From Microbotryomycetes sp. JL201 (taxonomy: Eukaryota > Basidiomycota > Microbotryomycetes): a DNA stretch of 64,000 nt. Shown here piece after piece: positions 53,920-64,000 of the stretch. The stretch covers positions 1-64,000 of the forward strand of contig JAQYUZ010000006.1 of assembly GCA_033819885.1 (NCBI GenBank), given 5' to 3'. The position numbers were made by a program, and so were the translations under genes. Below the pieces are notes generated by a model, which did no database searches, was not told the origin of the DNA, and worked only from the letters and a program-made list of their open reading frames with translations. Positions within the stretch are counted from its first letter, which is position 1; the number at the start of each line of letters is the position of its first letter.

Positions 53920-54051
53920 CCGACACGTGCCACATAGTATCAATCCTCTCTCTTTGGCTGTGCGTGTTGTTGTAGAATTACATTGGAAAAATGCTTTTCG
54001 ATCACGTGCCAGATGGCGTTTGTCTTCTTGCCCCTCCGCTCACGCACAATC

Positions 54052-56328
54052 ATGCTTGGTCGCCAAGCTCGGCCGGTGGCGTCGAGAAGTATAGAGCGGT
54101 CCGTGAGCCGTGCAGTGCATCGACGAGCGTTGCATGCGCCTCGATCGCCGAGCGCTTTGAAGCGATCGACGCCTGTCGCCGTTGCCGCTGCCGCTGCCGC
54201 CGGTGGCCTGGCGCTGTGGCTCGTCAGCTCCTCGAACGAATGGCGAACAGTGCATGCAGACAGCCCGAATGCTGGCGGCGGCTACGAGAGCCAATCGCAG
54301 CTGCACAAAGGAAAGATTGGCTCAATTACGCCCAGCACGTTTATGCAAGTTGTTCCGAGAGTTCGACGTCACATTCGTTGAAGCAAGGTCTGATTATGAT
54401 CCATTCCAGGTGGGGCCGCAATTCGGAGAATCAAACAGCGCCACACGCGCCAGAGATCGACATGGTCAAGCGACCTAGACTTGTCAAGAGCTTGAACGGC
54501 ATGGTCTTGCGCGACCTTGTCATTGCAGATACCTATGCAGGCAAGTATGCTGTCACAGTCCCCTCAGTCGACCCGGCCAACTCATCAGCTTATCTACTGC
54601 AGCGGCCGTTGATGCAAATGGCGACGTCATCATGTGGGGGTCGGGCTTTTCTGAGCAAGAGCGCGAGCCGACAGCGACATTGCGCCATCGCAACATTGTC
54701 AAACTTGTCGCGACCTCTGGTAAAGTGTTTGCGCTCTCGAAGAAAGGAGAATTATTCGTGTTTCCGGCAAGGCAAGCGGATCAAAAAGTCAACGAGCCAA
54801 AGCGCAACGATGACAGCGCCTGGTGGAAGTTTTGGGCCGGCAAGAATCCAGGCACAGATGTGGAAGAAGTCAAGACGAACGTGCCATTGGCCAGCGGTGA
54901 AAAGTTGAGACAGGTTGTTGCCGGAGAAGCGCATTTGTTGGCGTTGTCGTCGGCCGGTCGCACTTTTGCTATGCCTCTCGATTTCTCTGCGAATTCGCAC
55001 GGCCAGCTTGGTGTGCGTAGAGTCCAACTGCTGTCGCTCCATCCATCGACAGTGTCATCTGGCGCGGTGCAGACGACGCTGGCCCCACCGGCCGACATAA
55101 ATGATCCTCAGCCGATCCCAATGCCCAAGAAGCTCGACCCACTCTTGCTACCTCCTTCAGGCAAATCACCAGAGCCACTTGGTCAGCCTCAGAAGGCTAT
55201 CTCTGCGCCGGTCATCCCGGTCGACAACGACGGGCCCGCCGACGTGGCCTCGATCGCTCAAGATGAACAGTCTCAAACAGCTCTCGAGCGCGACATTAGG
55301 TTTTGCACAGTCTTGCACGAAATTCCTGCACTCAAGGGCGTCAAGATCGCAGAGCTGGCCGCTGGCAGCCGGCACAGCCTCGCTCGGCTCGAAGACGGTC
55401 GAGTTCTTGGCTGGGGAGCAAATGGCTACGGCCAACTCGGTAAGACTTCTAGGTCGCCTTATTCTGGGGCTTTACGTTCGGGACGCTGAACTTTGCGAAC
55501 CGCAGGTCTCGGCGCCACGCTGGCATATCCGTCAATCCCCGCTCCGACAGAGATCCCGATCGCCCGCAATTACTCGAAGGCGACGCGAGCCGTTTGCACA
55601 GCGATTGCTGCCGGCGCCAACCTGTCCTACTTCGTTGTCGACCGAACAGACATCCCCACGGGCAACCGAACAATTGATCTTTTGGCGGTAGGTACCATGC
55701 GAGCCAGTTGAGTACAGATCGCTCATGCTGATTGTTAAATCTTGCAGACTGGCAATGGTCAATTCGGCGGCATGGGTAACGGCACCTGGGCTCATTCTCC
55801 GACTCCTGTCAAGGTCAAGACAATTTCTGGTTTAACAGAGTACAACGAGGCGTCAGGCAGAGTTGAGCCTATTGCGATCCGAGACATCACCGTTGGCAAT
55901 GCGCACGTTGCTATCGTTCTCGACAATGCGGTCGAGCAGCCCGGCGGTGTTAAGTTTGGACGGGATGTCTTCATCTGGGGTCACAACATGTATCATCAAC
56001 TGGGAACAGGCAAGAGATCAAATTTGGCAACACCGCAACATTTGCCCCCATTGCCATATCCGGGACTTGTCGTTGATCCGGCAGTGGCGGCGAATGCTCA
56101 GTTGAAGCAAGAGAGCATGACGAGCAGCGGCACAACCAGCCCGATGCCGCACTCTCGATTGCAGCGTGAGTCAAGATACGCGACATAGGATTTTGGCACG
56201 CGCGATCTGACCGCTTTTGACTCTCAGTTGCTCCCGCCATCAAGGTGGCCGGCGGCAAGTGGGCCGAGGAAACAATCGTGGCCGGTGATGGAGGGTCAGC
56301 CGTATATTGGAGGATTCTAGATCCGTAA
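54052..56328 (+). CDS. FMP25: Mitochondrial RCC1-repeat protein, Fmp25-like
   Basis: Inner-membrane protein with an RCC1 propeller, needed for complex III assembly in yeast. The N-terminus MLGRQARPVASRSIERSVSR is a strong presequence, then a helix AVAAAAAAGGLALWLVSSSN. RCC1-type blocks: DVIMWGSGF, KLVATSGKVFALSKKGELFV, LAAGSRHSLARLEDGRVLGW with GANGYGQLG, NGQFGGMGNGTWAHSPTPVK and DVFIWGHNMYHQLGTGKRSN; the end is AEETIVAGDGGSAVYWRILD. Six exons or more. The start is 54052, or 54013 for a longer form. An ATG at 53991 opens a different frame and should be read as spurious or upstream of the transcript start. Confidence 0.85.
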
Positions 56329-56409
56329 CTTTTCTCTGTGAAATCCAAACCGTGACGCGTCAAGGTGGCCGAGCACGTGACCTCTCGGGCTCTCATTCTT
56401 GATCAACCG

Positions 56410-57309
56410 ATGGCGGCGCCGACTGTCTCTCCTAGAACGTCTCTCGAGCTCCGTCTGCGGTACCTGGAAGCTCTGCTTGTGCCGCCGCGCGCTGTTGACG
56501 ATGACGAACGAGTGCAAGCAGACGCGTCCATGCTCCGTCGCGTGGCCACCATCAATGAGACCCTGGCGACTGCTCTCGACTCGAATCATGGTACAGAATC
56601 GATCAAGAGACTCATTGCCAACTGTAAGCGACTCGGTCTCATTCCGCACACTCGCGCAGCTCGAGCTGCGCCTGAACAACTTTTAACCTATCCACTAATC
56701 ACTCTCGCTCGCTCAAGATGATCTGAACGAGCCATTACTCAGACCTCAATCAGCCCTGGGCCATCAACTCTGTCCTCCTGATCGGGACGAATTATCCGTC
56801 GCTTCAAAGATCGCCTTGTTACTCGATATTGAGCCAGACATCATTCAGCTTGACAAGGACTTGAGACAAGTCCAAATCTTTGATGAAAAGGATGTTGCCG
56901 GCGCTGGCAACCTGGCCGGTCAGGATTGTGTTTTCGTTTCCCCAAAGTCCATCCGGGCTGACAAACGTCGCTGTTTGTAGATCATCAAACTATGAAGCCA
57001 GAGCTCGAAAAGGTGCGAGAAAGGATGAAACCGTTGGTCAAAGAGTATGCCGCGCTGGACGACCAGTCGCTCGCCTTGTTGGATCGCTACAACGCTCACG
57101 TCAGTCATGAAAACAAATCATCAACCTAGTTTTGATTCAGAGCATTCACTGACTCGTACAATCTTTCTGTCGTACATTCGCGCGGACATCGTAAACAGAT
57201 CTCGTCGTTGTCTGAACGATTCGTCGCGTGGAATGACCTACTCACGGCGGCAGAAGACGCAATCACGAAGCTTGAGAAGCAACGGTCTAAACCTCTCGAC
57301 ATAGAATGA
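56410..57309 (+). CDS. Dynactin subunit 3 (p24)-like protein
   Basis: Shoulder subunit of dynactin, the dynein cofactor. LELRLRYLEALL near the N-terminus, ATINETLATALDS, DLNEPLLRP, DKDLRQVQIFDEKDV, PLVKEYAALDDQSLALLDRY joined to ISSLSERFVAWNDLLTAAED match the coiled-coil pattern of animal DCTN3, whose C-terminus has LSKQFVQWDELL. Four exons joined by phase 1 and phase 0 introns. About 225 residues. The ATG at 56410 gives MAAPTVSPRTSLEL; the frame further upstream has only a GTG. Only 81 bp follow the FMP25 stop, so the promoter lies in the end of the preceding gene. Confidence 0.75.
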
Positions 57310-57390
57310 GGCCACCGAATCGACGAGACTCGAATTCAAATGACTATCTCGTGTTGTTCCAGTAGTCTATCGCATGTTGTACTGTTAGCC

Positions 57391-58677
57391 TCACATCTTT
57401 GGTTGGTCCTCTGTCCCCGTGAGCAACGTCCAGCCGTCGCCCCAGCCGGGTATGACTTCGTGCCCCTTGTCCGATACTTCGTAGCGCAACACTTTACGCT
57501 CACGCTCGAGCTTTTCGAGATGCAGGATCAATCCTCGAGTTGCAGCAAGCTTGAGTGCGTCTGGAATCGTGTCTCCGTAAATCTTTTCGCAAAGCCTGGA
57601 TGAAAACATGCGGTCGCAATCTCAGCTCGTGAGACCGTGCGCGAACGTGACCGAACGGATAGAGACACGCACGCTGTTGCCGTCGTAGGCTCGCTAGCCG
57701 TCCGGAGCGAGTCGACAACCTCATTTTCCCTTTGCTGCCTGTGCGTGATGTACTCTTTCATCTTTGTGACGCCGTCCAGAACCACTTCGCCATGCCCAGG
57801 GTACAATTTTACCATGGACGGCGCTGTCGGCGGTGCCACACCCGCTGATTCCAGCTTGGCAATGCACTTGGTCAAAGAAGACATGTACGCGCCCAAATCT
57901 TCAAAGACGGCCGTGCCGTGACCGAGGACTGTGTCGAACGTGAACAAGGCAGGCGCATCTGATTCGGTCGGTCCTCTAGGATGAAACACGAGCGCAACAG
58001 AGTCACTCGTGTGCCCTGGGGCATGGACAACTTCAAGTGTCGGTCCTGATGCGACAAAGCCCTGCAAGCTGTCGTCCGAAAGTCCAAACATTTGTCCTTC
58101 TTGCAGCTTGTGAATCTTTCCTGGAGTGGTTGCGAGCAAGCCAAGACCGAGCTGTGGTCGCGCAACGGCGTGGTCGTCCGAGATGAGAGATTCAATGTGT
58201 GCGTCCTTGTCTGGCTCAGTTGCAGCAAACTTCCACACGCTCGGTGGCGGACATCCCAGCTCGCGAACAAGGTCGAGCACGTCGGGCAGACCGTTGACGT
58301 GATCTTCGTGCCAATGTGACAGGATGATGGTTAATCGAGTCTGAGGAGTTAATAACGGCCTGAGCAAGGTCGTGTAGCCTTCAATGCCCTGTCCGGCGTC
58401 GAGCAGGATTGCGGCCGAAGTGGCCGGATGCTATCGATACGATGCTCAAGTCAGTCTCTCGCACAATTCGTACCGGCGTACCAACCTCACTTTGATCAAG
58501 TATGTGTTTGTGCCTTGAAGCGTGTACCTGCCGGGGTTCTGCCCAAGCACCCGGACAATTGACGGCTCAAGCTGCGCTGTCCGGCGTCAGCAAGTGCCAA
58601 AGCAAACGCATACAAAGCGTTTGATGCATTCTGGAGCTTGCCTCGGTGATATTTGGCAGCTGCGGCAGCGTGTTCAT
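57391..58677 (-). CDS. Metallo-beta-lactamase-fold protein, LACTB2-like
   Basis: MBL-fold hydrolase; animal LACTB2 is a mitochondrial endoribonuclease. LGQNPGRYTLQGTNTYLIK, LDAGQGIEGYTTLLRPLLTP, the metal motif SHWHEDHVNGLPDVL, HAPGHTSDSVALVF, FDTVLGHGTAVFEDLGAYM, KLYPGHGEVV, and a C-terminal winged helix (LCEKIYGDTIPDALKLAATR, LILHLEKLERERKV) appear in order. Five exons or more. Intron 1 (58572-58641) seems to use a GC donor (GAG|GCAAGC) to join MNTLPQLPNITE to LEPSIVRV. The start at 58677 shows no targeting peptide. Divergent from the ELMO gene by 261 bp. Confidence 0.87.
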
Positions 58678-58938
58678 CTTGCGAACAGCGAGACTTGAGC
58701 CCCACAAGCTCAGCCGAAGCGTTGCACGAGTAACGGCGCAGCCCGCACGCAACCGAGACGCAAGCAGGTGCGAAGTGTACGTCGTTGTGAGGTCACGGGA
58801 GATCTCGGGGGCGAGGACGAGAAAGACCGGCAATCAACAGCCGGCTCTCATCATTTGACTTGAATCTGTCGCCGACTCTCGACGTTATACCGAGCGTCCG
58901 GTGCGACAGCAAGGCGCGAGCCTCTTCGTCACGTCAAG

Positions 58939-60462
58939 ATGGCCCTCGTCAAAGCGGCAACTCCGGCCGTGCAGGCGCCGTCTGCTGTCGCGACTGCGCT
59001 GCAGCTGTGGGCCCTGCCGACCGTGTCACTCTCGCTCGTCATAGAAGCTGAGCGGCCGGTCCCAAGCATCGTCAGACTTCTCTCACGCTTCGCCCTGCTG
59101 TGGCGTCCGACCTTGCTCAGAGACACACTCGAATGGGAGCTTGACAGCGGCAGATTTGCGGACCACGTGATCTCGGCAACCACCTTACGCGTCGTAGACG
59201 CTGCCTATCATAGACAAATTGGTCATCAGGTACGCTTGCTCGACGTGGCCTCCGTGGGCTAGGCGCTTGGTGGCAAGGCCGCGAGCACGACGCCACCGCA
59301 TCTGGTAGTCCTAATCTTTCAATGACATCACATGCAGGCCAATCTGCGTAGTACGCCGATATATCCAGAAGAATTGGTGGTCAGCATCGCTGCTGCTGAA
59401 GGCGTCGACAACAGCTCCGAGGTCAGTTGCCAGTGCATACGGTAGGCCCAATTTTGATTGCCCGTGATCTGAATATGCGGCCCGCAGGCATACAACCTCC
59501 TCGAACGAGCACTCGAGCGCATCATGGCCGCATACGACGTCGTGGACAAAGTTGTCGAGCGGACAGAGGATGAATTTGACCCAGAGGACGCCAATTCTCA
59601 AAAAAGACTTCGCGAATTGTTTGAGCGATTGAAACCAGGCGAAGAATTACCAGGGATGGTCAGCAAGCGCTGGCAAGAAATTGGGTTTCAGTGCGTCTAT
59701 GTGCGCCTTGAAGCGCAAGACGCGGGACTCTGCAGCGAGCTAACGTGCTTTGCGCACAGAGGGACATCGCCGTCGACAGATTTTCGAGACCTGAACTCGC
59801 TGGCGTGAGCAATACATCTTTGTCCATTTGATAGCCGAGTCCTGATTTTCTACTAGGCTGGACGCTCTGCTCTATTTCGCCACCGAGTACGAGAGCCAAG
59901 CCGTGCAGATCGTCGAAGAATCCGTCAACGGTGGAGCCAATTGGTCAGTACGCCTAGAAGCAATGTGTTGGCAAACTAAAGCTTCGTGGACCAGGTACCC
60001 TCTCGCCCTGGCCATGATTCACATGACGGCTTTTGCTCTAGATCTGGCCTTGTCGGTGAGATTCAGCGCAAAGACGTTGCCGCACGCGATCGAGCTGACA
60101 ATCGACACATCCCGGCACAGAGAGATCTACAGCTATTTCTGCTGCGCTCATTTCAGACCAAAGCTTCTACGGATCCTGCGCCTTCGGACTTGGGCCCTTT
60201 CCTGCGCGCGGCAAGCGAGTTGATGCTGTTGTTTCATGCGCACTGGCTCAGGAGCGACTACAATGTCATGCGTGAGTCCAAAATGTCGGGTCTCGAGCTG
60301 GATTCACCTTGATAGTTGAACTTTGTTCTGGGCAATGCCCTGCAGAATTTGAGCAAGTTTCTAAGGAGTATCAGGCCGCGCTGCGGCCGTGGATCAGGCG
60401 CGGTGTCATGGATGGCAGGCCGCTCGGATGGGACAATGGATCGCGGATCAAGAGCGATTAGA
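58939..60462 (+). CDS. ELMO domain-containing protein
   Basis: Stand-alone ELMO (ELMOD-like) protein; animal ELMODs act as GTPase-activating proteins for Arf-family GTPases. The domain is assembled over small exons: AYNLLERALERIMAAYDVVD, LRELFERLKPGEELPGMVSK, RWQEIGFQGTSPSTDFRDLN (core WxxIGFQ...TDFR), LDALLYFATEYESQAVQIVE, YPLALAMIHMTAFALDLALS, then RDLQLFLLRSFQTKAS and a last exon ending DNGSRIKSD at 60462. Seven or so introns of GT-AG type. The N-terminal ~100 residues are a separate helical region without motif. The ATG at 58939 is clear. Confidence 0.85.
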
Positions 60463-60957
60463 GAAATGCGTAACGTTGTTGTACTACAGTCTTTCGGTCA
60501 TATTCGTCCGCCATTGTCGCCATGCCACAATTTGACTGCGACCTGGATGATCGATACGGATCCTCAAACGTGTCGAGATGAGAAGTGAGAACAGGAAGAT
60601 TGCCGATGACGGACAGATGAAGTGTGCGCGATCGTTCTCAATGACCTAGACGAGACCGGAAATCCCAGGCACGCTTGATGAAACAGATCGAACCGCGCGT
60701 GGCTCTCGAGCTGCGTTCGCGAGTTGGAGCCTCGTCGCGAAGTCTGCGAAACACTTAGAGAGAGAGCGCCAAGCCCCTCGTGAGGGGGTAACACCGTTCG
60801 AGAACTTGTCTGCTCTGTTGCACCTCAGCTCAAAGGTGCCAACTTGGCCGCCTGGCTTGCCCAGGAGTCTGGGACTTGACACAATTCTGGGACAAGCAGG
60901 CGACTGCCGAACGCCGACTGATTAGGTATCAACGGGCAATTTAGAGGTCATCAGAGC
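60463..60957. other. Intergenic region
   Basis: 495 bp between two plus-strand genes. A short perfect hairpin (CCCCTC-GT-GAGGGG) lies near 60774-60787 and an AGAGAGAGAG run just before it. No gene supported. Confidence 0.4.
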
Positions 60958-62570
60958 ATGTCAGCTGCCGATGAGCCACCGCCTGCGTCCCAGAGCGTCG
61001 TCAACGCCGTTCTTGGCACCGTCATCGTTGGCTGGCAGACGCAACTGATTTTGTGGGGTTTCGCCGTCGCAAAGCTGCAACACTATTTGCACACGCGCGC
61101 ATTCAGGGCCGATCCAAAATGGCTCAAATCGCTGTTGATGACAGCTGCGCTGGCATGCACTGCTCAAGCAGGGCAAGTGCTCGGTTTGGCCGATTCTCGC
61201 TCGGACCTATGACTAACGCAGGAAATCTACAGCATCTCTTTCTACTCGATATGGCACTACAGCACATGGCAGCAAAGGGACGAAGCTACTTTATTTGCGC
61301 AGGTGAGACGTCGTCGTCACACAGCGTTATTTGCGTTTGACAAACTTTGACGTGACCGGATTCGCTAGACAATCCCCGACTGCTTTGCCACTGCGCCTGT
61401 TGGTGTCGTCGGGGCACTCGTTCAAGGCTACCTTATTTACAGAGCTTCCATAGTGAGCTCTAATCTGACTCTATGGCTCTGCACGGTTATCGAACATGCA
61501 CTTCCCCGCAGCTCTTGAGAAACCAATGGTTGCGAGCGGCGTACCTTGTCTTCATGTGGTGCTGCGTCGCAGTCGCTTTCTCTGGTTCGATGATGTATGT
61601 CGCAGTTTCGTTCATCTTTCGGGCGGGCAAGCCTTTTCCGCCTGGTCTCAGCTTTGGCGTTGCGGTCGGTGTAAGTTCATTTTACGCGCGTCCAGCCGCA
61701 CCCGTCACTTCGGCATATTTGCTGACATCTGAAGATTAATCAGACGTGGCTTTGGGCTTCAGCCTTTGTCGACCTCATGATTACGATCAGTCTCGCCGTC
61801 GTCTTGAGATCTCGCATCATGCACTTTAACGCCTCGACAGACTCTTTACTACGACGACTCATTAGGCTCGCTGTTCAGACTGCCTCGTATACAGCCGTAC
61901 TAGCCATTTGCGGAGGTCAGTTGGCTCGAAAGCCCGTACAGCACAAGCGAGCCTTGACCCCGTAATTCAAGCGCGACTGACTCTTGAAGAACGGTACAGC
62001 CGCGCTCGCATTCTCATTCTCGTCTGGTTCACCCGATTCGCTGTATACGAACGCAGCAGGCTCGTTCTATCGTGAGTCTCCCGCCGAAACCAACCACTTC
62101 AAGCTACTGGGGGCGTTTTCTTTGTGCAACTGACGATCAACTGCGTTAAACACCACCCCTTAGAACCTTTGTCTTCTTGTTACCTGATTTCTCTTATCGT
62201 GACTTTGTCATTCCGCAACGAGATCCCACAAGATCACGAACGCAACAGTCGAGTGCCCGTCATCTCAACAACCCAACTTCGTGGCTTTGCAAGCACCCGA
62301 AGCATCATCACAAATCCTAGCTTGATCGAACCAACAAGGCAACAACAATTCCGACAGGTTGATGACATTGACGTCGGTGCAGTGTATGCAAAGAGCGGAA
62401 ACGAGTCGGTCGAGGACGTCAAGGAAAAATCAGACATCGGACAAACTAGTCACGTCGAACGCACAAATGCGTCAAGACAAACACTGTCTCGAACCTCGAA
62501 AGCTCACGACCGAAAGCTTTTTACAAACAAAGGCAGTCGAGGGTCACCAGACGCAGACGACATTGTTTGA
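60958..62570 (+). CDS. Seven-helix membrane protein, DUF6534-like
   Basis: Basidiomycete-type multi-pass membrane protein of unknown function. The first exon has VVNAVLGTVIVGWQTQLILW, KLQHYLHTRAF and helix TAALACTAQAG. Then come FATAPVGVVGALVQGYLIYR, helices near WLRAAYLVFMWCCVAVAFSG and WLWASAFVDLMITISLAVVL, then SLLRRLIRLAVQTASYTAVL with AICG, and LSSCYLISLIVTLSF. This order, ending in a hydrophilic cytosolic tail (about 120 residues, Ser/Arg/Gln-rich), matches the DUF6534 pattern where WxWAxxxVD precedes TLIRRLIRLT. About seven exons joined in frame; no signal peptide. Function unknown; a membrane sensor is a common guess. Confidence 0.8.
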
Positions 62571-62876
62571 AGTTTTTAGACGGGACGGCATGGACGCCCG
62601 CCGTCCATTGTACACTACACATTCTCGCAGTGAATAACGTGTTGCAGTCAGTTTCGACTGTCTTCTCAGCATTTCTGGTTGTTGAGAGACGAGGCGTTTT
62701 ACAAGCAGAGTGGATGGAACAAAAGGCAAAAACACTAGAAAGAAATCACCCAAAGGAGAAACAAGGCATATGCAACCGGTTTGAGAAACACACCAAAGAA
62801 GATGATGAAAAAACACGAGAACCATGAAGATGCGAACGTAACAGACATACACAAACCCAATGAAGGAGAAATTCAC
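62571..62876. other. Convergent 3' region
   Basis: 306 bp between convergent stops, AT-richer (AAAAGGCAAAAAC, GAAAAAACACGAG). Likely contains overlapping 3' UTRs; no gene seen. Confidence 0.4.
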
Positions 62877-64000
62877 CTATGAGACAATCTGCTGCTGCTG
62901 CTGCTGTTGTTGTTGCTGCTGATGCGCAGGCTGGCTTGAAAATGTGGCGAAGCGATCGAGAGCATGTCGCTCTTTTTGACTGGTGCCGGTCGAGTGAGGT
63001 GGCGTGGATGCACCAGACGACGGCGGGGAAGCGTAATACGCGCCGCATGACGAGGACGCTTGCGAAGACAAAGGCGTCGCGCGCCGCGGTGTCGTGCTGG
63101 CTGAGCTGGAGCCCATGTCGGACATTGAAGAAGCAAATGTGATGGGCATCGGTGGCGTGGCAGTCTCGGTGACGGCGACGAGGCCGAGGGACGAAGGGTG
63201 CGACGACGTGTGATAGCAATACTGGGTGGTGAGGTTGCAACGTTAGCCAGAGCCCGCAGAATGCATTCAAGCGCCAACACTCACTCGGTCAAGGAACGAC
63301 GAAAACTCGAGCGGACCTGATGGCCTCGATAGCGGTCCGCCTTGCAGAGGAGAATCTGGTACTGACGTCGCGTCCGTCTCATTTGACATGATCGAACTCG
63401 TCGCCGAAGGCGCGTCTTCGCTGCTCGCTGGCGACCAACCACCAGCATCGGGCGGAGGCGACAGACTACGGTACAGCGGCGGAGAGCGAGCTCGTGGCGG
63501 AGAGGTAGACTCGGGCGAGCGCGCCGGTGACATAGCTGGACTGATCGCTGGACTCATCGATGGCGAGCCGTACTGCGGCGAACCTGAAGGGCTTGCAAAC
63601 GGCGAATCTCGCCGTCGTTGATCCCGAAACGAAGGCGGCAAAAGCGGGGCATAATGCATAGCTCCCGGCATCGACTGCATGTTTCCTCCAGGGAACGAGT
63701 TGAACCGAGCCGACCTGGAAGCGTCGCCGTGCGACGTCATGTATTGCTGATACAATGACTTCAGCTGATCTTCTGGCGGCGAGTGCGCGTGCCGTTGATG
63801 ATGTTGCGAAGGCGGTGGATAGAGTGGCGCTGGGTTGTAAAGAGGAGATGATGCTTGATAGTCCCGATGCTGTGGGTACGAATCACCAAAATTCGGTGGT
63901 AAATCGACTTTGCGCGTCACTGGGCTCGTATCACTGCTGCCGCCCTCTCCATTTGGCGCCAATGAATTATTCGCCTTTGGTGCAGCTTTTGGGGTCGGCT
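62877..64000 (-). CDS. Pro/Ser/Gln-rich low-complexity protein (5' end beyond window)
   Basis: Partial gene, running off the right end (its 5' side). The visible part starts with PTPKAAPKANNSLAPNG, then Pro/Ser-rich tracts (SLYQQYMTSHGDASRSARFN, SPQYGSPSMSPAISPAMSPA), then FSSFLDRV. A phase-0 intron (about 63226-63285) joins YCYHTSSHPSS, and the C-terminus is a run of eleven Gln ending QIVS. The repeated SP and SxxSP motifs suggest a phosphorylated nuclear or signalling protein. I recognise no domain. Its identity depends on sequence to the right. Confidence 0.55.

Noticed and set aside
53991-54908. 305-codon frame starting at the first ATG of the FMP25 locus
   Set aside because: It is out of frame with the RCC1 blocks and Arg/Cys-rich like a shadow frame; FMP25 begins at 54052 or 54013.
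60774-60787. CCCCTC-GT-GAGGGG hairpin as a terminator
   Set aside because: Six-base stem with a two-base loop is too small, and eukaryotic transcription does not end at such hairpins.

Overview
The window reads as nuclear DNA of a basidiomycete fungus with a compact genome, possibly a small-genome Pucciniomycotina yeast or dimorph. This rests on many short introns (mostly about 45-85 nt), basidiomycete-type proteins (a DUF6534-like membrane protein, an Irc21-type cytochrome b5 protein, fungal Sec66, Ctp1 and Fmp25) and moderately GC-rich coding DNA. The genus is not determined. About 35 protein genes fill roughly 60.5 kb, near 1.8 kb per gene, with gaps often of only 60-300 bp. I saw no rRNA or tRNA gene, CRISPR array, intact transposon or virus-like element.

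Layout. 1-3516 is a gene-free repeat island with at least four diverged copies of a ~150 bp repeat and a strong shortage of CpG. 3517-12100 holds ABD1 (mRNA cap methyltransferase), CSM3/Swi3 (fork protection), COQ11 (ubiquinone), a small membrane protein, SRC1/HEH1 (inner nuclear membrane) and COA8 (cytochrome oxidase assembly). 12100-25800 holds UBP15/USP7, mitochondrial uL3, RanGAP (RNA1), ribosomal P1, PP2A B' (RTS1) and SEC66. 25900-40970 holds the esterase IAH1, PBN1/PIG-X, a Rho GTPase, CTP1/CtIP, a secreted glycerophosphodiesterase, CDC27/APC3, asparagine synthetase and an alpha/beta hydrolase. 41600-64000 holds a hypothetical protein, PFS2, PIS1, an EF-hand protein, UBC6, a mitochondrial hypothetical, IRC21, elongin A, FMP25, dynactin p24, an MBL-fold LACTB2-like protein, an ELMO protein, a DUF6534-like protein and a Pro/Ser/Gln-rich protein cut by the window end.

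Most genes are housekeeping genes in mixed orientation. I see no operon-like or biosynthetic cluster, so neighbours share promoters and terminators rather than pathways. Several pairs are divergent with very short shared promoters (ABD1/CSM3 57 bp, CDC27/ASN1 107 bp, SRC1/COA8 141 bp, PFS2/PIS1 182 bp).

The most notable signals are about gene structure. Two genes (ASN1 and RPP1) appear to have their start codon split by an intron. Several introns look like GC-AG introns and are needed to keep conserved protein blocks in frame. The CpG shortage of the repeat island seems to run into the 3' end of ABD1. All exon joins were inferred by eye from reading frame, splice consensus and family motifs.
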